A DNA stretch of 17,492 bases from an uncultured Hungatella sp. (GTDB lineage: Bacteria > Bacillota > Clostridia > Lachnospirales > Lachnospiraceae), in contig CAJUFP010000102.1 of assembly GCA_910585645.1 (NCBI GenBank), forward strand, positions 529 through 18,020. Reading direction: 5' to 3'. The notes below the pieces were generated by a model. It had not been told where the DNA came from. It did not search any database and saw only the letters and a list, made by a program, of their open reading frames with translations. Numbering within the stretch: the stretch's first letter is position 1; the number at the start of each line of letters is the position of its first letter. Below are positions 1 through 5,664 of this stretch, one piece after another. Both the position numbers and the translations under genes were made by a program.

Positions 1-18
1 CGACTTCCTGTGTGCGCA
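1..18 (+). tRNA. 3' end of a tRNA gene cut by the window edge
   Basis: These 18 bases are identical to positions 78-95, the T-loop to discriminator part of the next tRNA gene. The window therefore starts inside an earlier copy of the same 77-bp repeat unit. The anticodon lies outside the window, so the amino acid cannot be read. Confidence 0.6.
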
Positions 19-22
19 TTGG

Positions 23-95
23 GCGTGTGTAACTCAGCTGGGAGAGTAACCGGCTCTTAACCGGCAGGTTCAGGGTTCGACTTCCTGTGTGCGCA
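23..95 (+). tRNA. tRNA-Lys (anticodon CUU)
   Basis: This is a 73-nt cloverleaf without encoded CCA. The D-stem is ACTC/GAGT. The anticodon loop is 54-60, with CTT at 56-58. The T-stem CAGGG/TCCTG encloses a TTCGACT loop. The 7-bp acceptor stem has three Watson-Crick pairs followed by four G-T pairs (23-29 with 88-94), and the anticodon stem has one A-C mismatch. These weak stems suggest a decaying or chimeric copy. It matches the following tRNA-Lys exactly up to the wobble base and diverges after it. Confidence 0.7.
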
Positions 96-99
96 TTGG

Positions 100-172
100 G
101 CGTGTGTAACTCAGCTGGGAGAGTAACCGGCTTTTAACCGGTAAGTCGTGGGTTCGAGCCCCACCACACGCA
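100..172 (+). tRNA. tRNA-Lys (anticodon UUU)
   Basis: This is a 73-nt cloverleaf with a perfect 7-bp acceptor stem (GCGTGTG with CACACGC). The D-stem is ACTC/GAGT, the anticodon stem is ACCGG/CCGGT, and the loop is CTTTTAA with TTT at 133-135. The T-stem GTGGG/CCCAC encloses TTCGAGC, and the discriminator is A. CCA is not encoded. All stems pair fully, so this looks like the functional copy of the lysine pair. Confidence 0.93.
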
Positions 173-222
173 TGCACCGATGTGCGGCTGAACAGAGGTG
201 CCTTGGATATGAAACTTGAGAA

Positions 223-293
223 TGCGGATTGGCGTAGAGGGAGCGCGGCCGGCTCTGACCCGGCAGGCAAAGGTTCGATTCCTTTATCCGCAG
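223..293 (+). tRNA. tRNA-Gln (anticodon CUG)
   Basis: This is a 71-nt cloverleaf. The acceptor stem TGCGGAT/ATCCGCA starts with a U1-A72 pair and is followed by discriminator G. Both are known identity features of bacterial tRNA-Gln. The D-stem is GCGT/GCGC with a 7-nt loop. The anticodon stem is GCCGG/CCGGC with loop CTCTGAC, giving anticodon CTG. The T-stem is AAAGG/CCTTT. The variable loop has only four bases, and CCA is not encoded. Confidence 0.88.
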
Positions 294-309
294 CTGAAAG
301 GAAAGTAAA

Positions 310-439
310 GGGGATATAGCGTAATTTGTCACCAACCGTTAGGTTGATGACGTGCGTGCGCATCAGCGCACTTCCTTGAATGATGGCAGCGCATGGGAGT
401 TTGACTCCCAATGGAACCGTTCGAGCCGGTTTATCCCTG
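310..439 (+). tRNA. tRNA-Gln (anticodon UUG) with about 59 nt inserted in the D-loop
   Basis: The 3' part is a clean tRNA-Gln. The anticodon stem is TGGGA/TCCCA with loop GTTTGAC (anticodon TTG). The T-arm AACCG/CGGTT encloses TTCGAGC. The acceptor 3' strand is TATCCCT with discriminator G439. The matching acceptor 5' strand GGGGATA lies at 310-316, followed by TA and the D-stem strand GCGT at 319-322. The other D-stem strand, GCGC, is at 389-392. The D-loop is thus 66 nt (323-388) instead of about 7. Removing 325-383 would leave AATGGCA, the same length as the D-loop of the neighbouring tRNA-Gln. The gene is either interrupted or a pseudogene. Confidence 0.6.
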
Positions 440-487
440 CTTTAGCAGCAGCTAAATTTAACGAACTGATAGAGAGGAGTAAGAAAA

Positions 488-595
488 ATGTCCGGAACAC
501 ACAGGCGAAAACACCAAGGGAAACTTAAGCAGAAAAGCGCTTATCAGAAGCGTTTGTTTGAGTTGTCCTTATGGTGCCTGAGATCCGGAACATAA
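488..595 (+). CDS. Small basic protein, unknown (35 aa)
   Basis: The start is ATG 488, preceded by a good ribosome-binding site (AGAGGAG, 473-479) eight bases upstream, and the frame stays open to TAA at 593-595. The product begins MSGTHRRKHQGK. Its first two thirds are rich in Lys, Arg, His and Gln, and its tail is more hydrophobic (LFELSLWCLRSG). No family is recognised. The basic composition would fit nucleic-acid binding, but that is only inference. It lies between the tRNA cluster and an HTH regulator. Its reality rests on the ribosome-binding site and the intact frame. Confidence 0.4.
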   Translation: MSGTHRRKHQGKLKQKSAYQKRLFELSLWCLRSGT

Positions 596-667
596 AGCCT
601 TTAAATGGCCTCCGTCTGAGTATCCGCCCATAAGGAAGGGGATATGCTTCAGAAAGGAGATCATGAA

Positions 668-892
668 ATGAGTTACCCTGTGATAGACCCGGTGGCCACC
701 GGTGACAGGATTAATACGTTGAGGAAGGAGCTGGGATACAGTGTGGCTTACCTGAAGGAGTATTTCGGATTTGCCACCACCAATGCCATTTATAAGTGGC
801 TCCATGGAGAGTCCCTGCCATCCCTTGACAATATGGTGGCGTTGAGCGTGTTGTTCGGCATCCCAATGAATGATATTGTTGTGTATCATTAG
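668..892 (+). CDS. Cro/CI-type helix-turn-helix regulator (74 aa)
   Basis: This is a small DNA-binding protein of the XRE/Cro-CI fold, probably a regulator of the mobile element. Residues about 12-62 form the five-helix domain. The recognition region reads YLKEYFGFATTNAIYKWLHG, followed by the typical ESLPSLDNMVALSVLFGIPMNDIV segment. Nothing follows the domain, so this is a stand-alone HTH. ATG 668 is preferred because AAAGGAG (653-659) sits eight bases upstream. An in-frame ATG at 644 would place that site inside the gene. An intrinsic terminator follows directly. The family assignment rests on the helix pattern, and the operator is unknown. Confidence 0.8.
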   Translation: MSYPVIDPVATGDRINTLRKELGYSVAYLKEYFGFATTNAIYKWLHGESLPSLDNMVALSVLFGIPMNDIVVYH

Positions 893-929
893 AGGCGGAT
901 GATCGAGAGTAGAATGATTTATGGTTATT

Positions 930-957
930 GGCACAGTTTTAGGCTGTGCCTATTTTT
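930..957 (+). terminator. Intrinsic terminator after the HTH gene
   Basis: A perfect 7-bp stem GGCACAG/CTGTGCC encloses the loop TTTTAGG and is followed by TATTTTTG. Confidence 0.85.
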
Positions 958-1204
958 GTACATGAGACGGAAAGGAATATGCCGCTAAAGCGACCCGCCA
1001 TGGTACGGCGAGTAGAGGAAAGGGCTTCCTTCGCTTGATTGTTGGAATATTAGAAAACGGAAAATGTTTGATGGATCAAAACTATATAGACAGGGCTGTC
1101 GCACTAATTTTAATCAGTTAAAGCGGCAGCCCCATTTTTTTTACCATATCGCTTCACGGTATTCCCATACTTCCACTGGAACCATATCAAGGAAAAGGAG
1201 AAAA
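958..1204. other. Stretch without a convincing gene between the HTH gene and the next small ORF
   Basis: Apart from the strong terminator at 1093-1142, this stretch holds only a possible 19-codon frame (979-1038) with a badly spaced AAAGGA. A longer frame opening at 1064 runs straight through that terminator hairpin and is not believed. No promoter is obvious. Confidence 0.5.
1093..1142 (+). terminator. Intrinsic terminator with 10-bp stem
   Basis: GGGCTGTCGC (1093-1102) pairs with GCGGCAGCCC with one G-U pair. It encloses an AT-rich loop and is followed by A and nine T. No complete gene is visible just upstream, so it may end a transcript from further left or a small RNA. Confidence 0.8.
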
Positions 1205-1354
1205 ATGATGTTAGTAGAAAGAGCTGAAAATGGTAATTTTGTGATTACCCAGGAATCGGGGGAGGAACTGTCTTTGGAGGAACAGGGATGTGCTGGTAAT
1301 TTTGATATATGCCAGTTCTTTTGCAATACTTATACGGACAGGAAAAATGCATGA
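1205..1354 (+). CDS. Small acidic protein, unknown (49 aa)
   Basis: ATG 1205 has AAAGGAG (1194-1200) at ideal distance and the frame runs to TGA 1354. The product starts MMLVERAENGNFVITQES and is rich in Glu, with a Cys-rich tail. No family is recognised. Its stop codon overlaps a possible ATG for the next small frame (ATGA at 1351-1354), which would couple the two. The frame stays open upstream to 1064, but that part crosses a terminator, so the short form is preferred. Confidence 0.4.
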   Translation: MMLVERAENGNFVITQESGEELSLEEQGCAGNFDICQFFCNTYTDRKNA

Positions 1355-1497
1355 TCCTATATGGCCAAGATGGGGAGACAATTCTCTTGAAGGCGCAGGA
1401 GCTAGACAAGGATGACCAGGTAGAACTAGGAGGGAGAAAATCGTATGAAACACCAGACGATCGTGATAACAAAAGACTACCCAGAGGGAGAGTATGA
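1351..1497 (+). CDS. Possible small protein coupled to the preceding frame (48 aa)
   Basis: The start ATG overlaps the previous TGA as ATGA. The product begins MILYGQDGETILLKAQEL and resembles the previous small protein only in being short and acidic. Its last 53 bases overlap the next gene, whose ribosome-binding site lies inside this frame. There is no strong ribosome-binding site of its own, so expression would depend on coupling. It may be spurious or the remnant of a longer gene. Confidence 0.25.
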   Translation: MILYGQDGETILLKAQELDKDDQVELGGRKSYETPDDRDNKRLPRGRV

Positions 1498-2083
1498 AAT
1501 TCCAGATGTGTATCCTATTGAAGGGGATGGCAGCAATGACTGCGACAAGGAGCGAGCATCCGCTATTCTAGGCATGCTCTACCGCAATTACCTGGAGAAT
1601 GAGAAAAAGGAATCTGCAATCTCCATCGATCATGGGCGCACGTTCTGTGAGGAAGCTGACGGGTATGCACAGATCACATGGGAGAATGGGGATGTTCACC
1701 GATATTTCCTGACAGATTTCCAGGATGTCCCAGGATTTGAAGACTCATATACTAATCACGAAGATATAGGCATCAAGAAAATGGAAGGCATCCCATGGCG
1801 CGAACAGGTTTTGAGATTATCTACGGTCCATATCCAGCCGGAAGCCGTGGATTTCCTGGCAGAGCCGATGAATTCCGACAAACTCCAGATCTTCCCCAAT
1901 AACGGCAGCTGCGTCATGCATATTACAGACGCAGAGGATGCGTTGGAGTATGACCTTCCGCTGTGTGTCAAGGATTGCATCCGATACGCACGGGAAAAAG
2001 GCTGCCCATGGATCTATTTTGGATACGAAGAAAAAGAACAGCCGGGGTTGCCGACATACCATTCTGCATGGGATAGAGTATGA
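1445..2083 (+). CDS. Acidic protein of unknown function (212 aa)
   Basis: ATG 1445 follows a strong AGGAGGGAG site (1428-1436). The protein is soluble, acidic and rich in aromatic residues, with no signal peptide or membrane segment. A central part reads like a beta-rich segment (ADGYAQITWENGDVHRYFL), and the end carries a KGCPWIYFGYEE motif. I do not recognise the family. It sits in the mobile element between small ORFs and recJ, and is closed by its own terminator. The single long frame, good start and terminator make it a real gene. Its role cannot be read from the sequence. Confidence 0.75.
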   Translation: MKHQTIVITKDYPEGEYEIPDVYPIEGDGSNDCDKERASAILGMLYRNYLENEKKESAISIDHGRTFCEEADGYAQITWENGDVHRYFLTDFQDVPGFEDSYTNHEDIGIKKMEGIPWREQVLRLSTVHIQPEAVDFLAEPMNSDKLQIFPNNGSCVMHITDAEDALEYDLPLCVKDCIRYAREKGCPWIYFGYEEKEQPGLPTYHSAWDRV

Positions 2084-2117
2084 GATATGGAAACTAACTT
2101 AAAAAACTGACATGATG

Positions 2118-2144
2118 ATACCCCGGCCAAGCTGGGGTATTTTT
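2118..2144 (+). terminator. Intrinsic terminator after the 212-aa gene
   Basis: A 10-bp stem, ATACCCCGGC with GCTGGGGTAT (one G-U), has a CAA loop and is followed by four T. It separates the upstream genes from recJ. Confidence 0.9.
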
Positions 2145-2217
2145 GTGTTAATACCTTGCCAGAGGTTTCCATACTTAAACTGAAAAATAAAAGATATTGA
2201 GGAAGGAGAAGGAAGAA

Positions 2218-3957
2218 ATGAACTTCAGACGAGGAAGTTTTTCTTCAGTGTTGGAGCTCGTTAGCCATAACACGGGCATGTACGAAGAAGAACTACTGGA
2301 TGACCGAAAGACATACAGGATCAATGGCCTGGCTGAAGCCAAGGATATGCTGACGGAAGCTATGGAAAGCCAGAAGACCATTTATGTCTTCGGGGATTAC
2401 GACGTTGATGGCGTATGCGCCAGTGCAATCATTGGAATTGGAATGGCATCAATCGGCTATAGGGAAAAGACCATCGTGCGTCTCCCAAAACGTTTTTCAG
2501 AGGGATATGGGGTATCAGAAAAAGCCGTTGATGAGTTTGAGGACGGCCAAGTCCTGGTTACTGTAGATAACGGCATTGCAGCCATGCCGGCAATCAAAAA
2601 AGCAAAAGGAAAAGGGATGAAGGTGATCGTCATTGATCATCACCTTCCACCCCAAGATGTAGATGGGAATACCATCCTGCCTGACGCAGATCTCATTATC
2701 GACCCGAAAGCGATCCCCAAGTCAGCGGATTTTGACGGGTACTGCGGGGCAGGCCTGGCATACCGTGTGATGTGCCGTTTAGTGCGGGACAGAAAGACCG
2801 TATGGAAGATGCTCTGCCTGGCAGCCATTGCGACCATTGCGGATGTCATGCCCTTAACAGGAGAGAACAGGAGGCTTGTCAGATGCGGGATAGCCGGTAT
2901 GACAGATATCAACCGCACGACAAGCGGACTATACGCTCTGCTTCTGGCATGTGGATGCACAGAGTACGTGACAGAGGAGACGGTATCGTACAAACTCGCT
3001 CCGTGTCTGAATGCACCTGGAAGACTGTTCGACTGCGGGGCTGAAGAAAGTTACAGGCTTCTTGCGTATGATGGAAACCTGTCAATGGCAAGGAAAATGG
3101 CAGAACAGCAACTAGACTGGAACAAAACACGCCGCTCCCTATCCGAGGAATGGGGCAGGCAGGCGATGGACCAGGCGCGCACGCACATCTTAATGGGCAA
3201 AAAGCCAGTCATCCTGAGGATTGACGGAATTCCGGAAGGAATCTCTGGGATTGTGGCCGGAAGAGTTGCAGAGCATGTAAAATGCCCATGCATTGTCCTT
3301 GCCCAGGTACAAGGTAATCCCGGAATGTTAAAAGGTTCTGCCCGTTCGTATGGGGATGCCCATTTGTTCCACTTAATTCAACAAGGGAAAGAGTTTCTGG
3401 CACGGTTCGGCGGCCATAAGGAAGCAGCCGGACTTTCCATAATGGAAGAGGACCTGGATTCCTTCCGGGAGCGTATGTATAAGGTTTACAACCAGAACAG
3501 TCAAGAAGATGCTGCAAGTAATGATTTTTATTATGATCTGGAAGTGGAAGGGAATGACGTGGAAAACCTGCGGGGAATCCTTGGGGATATCCAGAAATAC
3601 GGCCCTTACGGACAAGGAAACCCGCAGCCGGTACTCTTTATCAAAGGACTTCTGCTCATCCCATGTGGGTCCGGCTATTACCAGTACATGGGCAATCACT
3701 CGGCGGTGAGAATGTCATCCAAAGAGCTGGACTGCGTTTCATTCCATGATATTGAGAAATTTGAACGGCTTGGGGCACCGGCCATAGTCGATGTTATGGG
3801 GACGGTGACTATCAACCATTACATGGGAAATTCCAGGTATCGCCTTGAATTCTTCTACATTGCAAAAAGTCAGAAAGCACAGGAAAAGAAAAGCACCCTG
3901 GCATCCCTCATTTCACAAAAGGCAGGAAGACGCTATCAGGGTGGAATAGACCAATAG
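2218..3957 (+). CDS. recJ: RecJ-family single-strand DNA exonuclease (DHH/DHHA1)
   Basis: RecJ degrades single-stranded DNA 5' to 3' in recombination and repair, using two metal ions held by the DHH domain. All landmarks are present: DYDVDG at 60-65, VDNGI with D117, the DHH triad at 140-142, ATIADVMPLTGENRRLV typical of RecJ, LNAPGRL, and the DHHA1 motif GGHKEAAG with H400. A C-terminal OB-like region follows. The length of 579 aa matches common bacterial RecJ. ATG 2218 is chosen over an upstream TTG (2197) because AGGAAGGAGAAGG lies just before it. It lies in a mobile element and is followed 22 bp later by an unknown gene, so it probably serves element recombination or replication. The host likely has its own recJ elsewhere. 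Confidence 0.9.
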   Translation: MNFRRGSFSSVLELVSHNTGMYEEELLDDRKTYRINGLAEAKDMLTEAMESQKTIYVFGDYDVDGVCASAIIGIGMASIGYREKTIVRLPKRFSEGYGVSEKAVDEFEDGQVLVTVDNGIAAMPAIKKAKGKGMKVIVIDHHLPPQDVDGNTILPDADLIIDPKAIPKSADFDGYCGAGLAYRVMCRLVRDRKTVWKMLCLAAIATIADVMPLTGENRRLVRCGIAGMTDINRTTSGLYALLLACGCTEYVTEETVSYKLAPCLNAPGRLFDCGAEESYRLLAYDGNLSMARKMAEQQLDWNKTRRSLSEEWGRQAMDQARTHILMGKKPVILRIDGIPEGISGIVAGRVAEHVKCPCIVLAQVQGNPGMLKGSARSYGDAHLFHLIQQGKEFLARFGGHKEAAGLSIMEEDLDSFRERMYKVYNQNSQEDAASNDFYYDLEVEGNDVENLRGILGDIQKYGPYGQGNPQPVLFIKGLLLIPCGSGYYQYMGNHSAVRMSSKELDCVSFHDIEKFERLGAPAIVDVMGTVTINHYMGNSRYRLEFFYIAKSQKAQEKKSTLASLISQKAGRRYQGGIDQ

Positions 3958-3979
3958 GAAATAACAGGAGGTGCAAGCA

Positions 3980-4783
3980 ATGGAAAATAAAGAAAATGAG
4001 AAGGCTCGGAAGTACGCTGGGCAACTAATCAGCGTTAAAAGGAAAACGGCGGTCCTTAGTGTGAATGACAGGCTGTCCCATGTGGACGAGTCCGCAGAGG
4101 CGACGTACTTAGAACTGCTGCACCCGGCTACGGTATATCGTATGTCGATACTTGGCGATATTCAAAAAGGACTGTCCGTTGTAGCGAACATCCGTCCGGA
4201 AGATATCAGACTGGTGTGGATGCGGCTAAAATTTGCAGAGAGGAAGCTGTTTGATAGAGAAGCGTCCCCAAAAAACAGCACAGGTGCGGATGACAGTGCG
4301 ACATCTGGATTGGATGCTTTCAAAGTTGTGTTCACGATGGGGCGCCTTAAGGGAAAATCGCCAGGTGCGTTTTTGCAGGACGCCACGGATAAAGAGGCCG
4401 CAGTAAAAGAACTGCAGAGCCAGTACGACTTCCTTTACAAAAACTCCGCAAAATACAGCGGAAACCAGAAAGTGATGGGTGCTATCAAAAATGCCATTGA
4501 GTACTATGAACTGGGGCTCCTGAACGAGAATGCCTCAGGTGAGCCTTCCTTTCAGGAAGATAATGCCTGCGGAGCGTTGCTTTATAATCCTGCGGAGAAG
4601 ACATTCCGCAAGGATACAAAGACATTGCCTGATGGGCGTGTATTGACCAAGTGCTATAAGATCAAGATCGCATTCATACCATCTAACACATATCCCTATC
4701 AGATAGATATCAGAAATCGGTACGGACTGATAGATAAGGATCCGGTCTGTGGAAAAAGAAGTCTCGGACACCAGAGAGTATAA
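3980..4783 (+). CDS. Unknown protein encoded downstream of recJ (267 aa)
   Basis: ATG 3980 has AGGAGG (3966-3971) eight bases upstream. An in-frame GTG at 3971 overlaps that site and is rejected. The product is soluble, with a Lys- and Glu-rich start, helical segments around residues 70-95 and 130-175, and a more beta-like C-terminal part ending in SLGHQRV. No signal peptide, membrane segment or known motif is visible. The 22-bp gap to recJ and absence of a terminator suggest co-transcription, so a role in DNA processing with RecJ is possible but is inference. The gene overlaps the next small frame by 35 bp. Confidence 0.7.
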   Translation: MENKENEKARKYAGQLISVKRKTAVLSVNDRLSHVDESAEATYLELLHPATVYRMSILGDIQKGLSVVANIRPEDIRLVWMRLKFAERKLFDREASPKNSTGADDSATSGLDAFKVVFTMGRLKGKSPGAFLQDATDKEAAVKELQSQYDFLYKNSAKYSGNQKVMGAIKNAIEYYELGLLNENASGEPSFQEDNACGALLYNPAEKTFRKDTKTLPDGRVLTKCYKIKIAFIPSNTYPYQIDIRNRYGLIDKDPVCGKRSLGHQRV

Positions 4784-4931
4784 AATTTCACTGACGTCAA
4801 ATGAAATGGTGTTCGTGATTAGCACTATGAAAGATAACCTGCATTATTACAAATCATGTGTGTACCCTAGCATGCGGGCTTTCGATCATAAGATTCAGGA
4901 AGAAAATAGGAGAGCCTGGAAACCATTATAA
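4749..4931 (+). CDS. Small protein of unknown function, GTG start (60 aa)
   Basis: GTG 4749 follows AAGGA (4736-4740) at eight bases, inside the end of the previous gene. The product reads as a helical protein (EMVFVISTMKDNLHYYKSC, then RAFDHKIQEENRRAW) with amphipathic pattern and no known motif. The overlap with the preceding gene suggests translational coupling. No ATG alternative covers the N-terminus. Confidence 0.5.
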   Translation: MEKEVSDTREYKISLTSNEMVFVISTMKDNLHYYKSCVYPSMRAFDHKIQEENRRAWKPL

Positions 4932-4979
4932 TTTAAGAAAGGAATTCATCCATCTCTAATCAATAGGGAGTGATAAGAT

Positions 4980-5063
4980 ATGCCCCTTATTTTGGGAAAA
5001 ATATTTTCTGCAAAACGGTGCCTAATTCCGGTATATAGGAGACATATTTACAGTATAGGTTAA
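4980..5063 (+). CDS. Doubtful 27-aa frame
   Basis: ATG 4980 follows AGGGAG with acceptable spacing, and the product is MPLILGKIFSAKRCLIPVYR followed by seven residues. It is basic and partly hydrophobic. The frame fills part of the gap between the 60-aa gene and the integration module. Nothing else supports it, so it may be chance. Confidence 0.15.
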   Translation: MPLILGKIFSAKRCLIPVYRRHIYSIG

Positions 5064-5102
5064 TCATGTCCTGTAGTACTGATTCAGAGAGGAGGGGAAA
5101 TA

Positions 5103-5268
5103 ATGGAAAAAGGCATTATTATCAGTAACCGAAACCCAGGAATATTTGGGGATTGGGTTAACAAAAACACGAGAGTTGATGCGGAAAGAAACGTTCAGTT
5201 GCCGGATTGGCAATCGCTGGTACAGTAACAGGATGTTATTGAAAAAAGGAGGAGCTTGGAAAGGTTAG
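5103..5268 (+). pseudogene. Frameshifted excisionase-like HTH gene
   Basis: ATG 5103 follows a strong GAGGAGGGG site, but its own frame gives a 41-aa product with no family resemblance. The +1 frame (from 5104) encodes a typical excisionase-type HTH: VTETQEYLGIGLTKTRELM, then FSCRIGNRWYSNRMLL, ending at TAG 5266-5268. That frame has no usable start codon, because TAA lies immediately upstream at 5101-5103. Removing one base in the A5/G2 run at about 5107-5112 would join start and domain into a protein of about 54 aa. It is either a 1-nt insertion, a sequencing error, or a site of programmed frameshifting. An excisionase would normally act with the recombinases encoded just downstream. Confidence 0.65.
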
Positions 5269-5414
5269 AGATAGCAGATTGTGAGACAGCATCTGTCTGT
5301 ATAAATGAGAATACACCTAAAAAGCGTAAAGAACTGGCAGGGACTATTATATGGGGCTCTAAAACATACTACAGCTTCAGTGCGTCAATTACGGAAAGAG
5401 TTTCATGGAAATAA
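5256..5414 (+). CDS. Small protein between the two HTH genes, TTG start (52 aa)
   Basis: A frame opening at TTG 5256 directly follows AAAAAAGGAGG and overlaps the end of the broken excisionase by 13 bp, which suggests coupling. The product begins MERLEIADCETASVCINE and continues KKRKELAGTIIWGSKTYYSF. No family is recognised. The spacing from the ribosome-binding site to TTG is short (about 3 bases), which lowers confidence. An alternative frame from 5305 runs into the next HTH gene out of frame and is not favoured. Confidence 0.35.
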   Translation: MERLEIADCETASVCINENTPKKRKELAGTIIWGSKTYYSFSASITERVSWK

Positions 5415-5434
5415 TGAAGAGGGAGGAAAATCTT

Positions 5435-5629
5435 ATGGAAAGACAGGTTTATTTGGCCTCGGATATTCAGAAGGCATTAGGACTTGGCAAGACAAAAACC
5501 TATGAATTTCTGAATCAGGTATACAATCAACAGGAACAAAATCCCCCATTTCGGGTGATTAAGGTGGGAACTTCTGTCAGAGTACATAAACAGTCATTTG
5601 ATAACTGGTTAAATACAGCAGTAAACTAA
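5435..5629 (+). CDS. Excisionase-like small HTH protein (64 aa)
   Basis: This small DNA-binding protein has the MerR-like winged-helix layout of excisionases. It begins YLASDIQKALGLGKTKTYEFL (helix-turn-helix, residues about 6-26), continues with RVIKVGTSVRVHKQSFDNWL (wing and last helix) and ends TAVN. In integrative elements such proteins direct the recombinase toward excision. ATG 5435 is chosen because GGGAGG (5421-5426) sits eight bases before it. An in-frame ATG at 5405 would put that site inside the gene. It lies 35 bp upstream of the first recombinase, the usual position. Its similarity to the broken gene at 5103 suggests two related regulators were present. Confidence 0.75.
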   Translation: MERQVYLASDIQKALGLGKTKTYEFLNQVYNQQEQNPPFRVIKVGTSVRVHKQSFDNWLNTAVN

Positions 5630-5664
5630 AATCATGAAAAAATTGAAGAGAGGAGGTAGGCCTG

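Larger units (their letters stand above)
1..132 (+). repeat. 77-bp tandem duplication of tRNA-Lys units
   Basis: Positions 1-55 and 78-132 are identical. They cover the end of one tRNA gene, the spacer and the 5' half of the next. The first difference falls on the wobble base of the anticodon (C56 versus T133). This points to recent duplication or recombination between tRNA copies. Confidence 0.85.

Noticed and set aside
325..383. Integron attC site or group I intron inside the tRNA-Gln
   Set aside because: A GTTAGGT core-like heptamer is present, but the required inverse core does not match. The insert is far too short for a group I intron, and no integron integrase is seen.
70..411. Minus-strand frames of 113 and 74 aa over the tRNA cluster
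   Set aside because: They are antisense translations of tRNA genes, a well-known false gene type (ARTHDLPVKSRLL-like text).
1064..1204. Upstream extension of the 49-aa frame to 1064
   Set aside because: It would run through a strong terminator hairpin and has no ribosome-binding site, while ATG 1205 has a good one.
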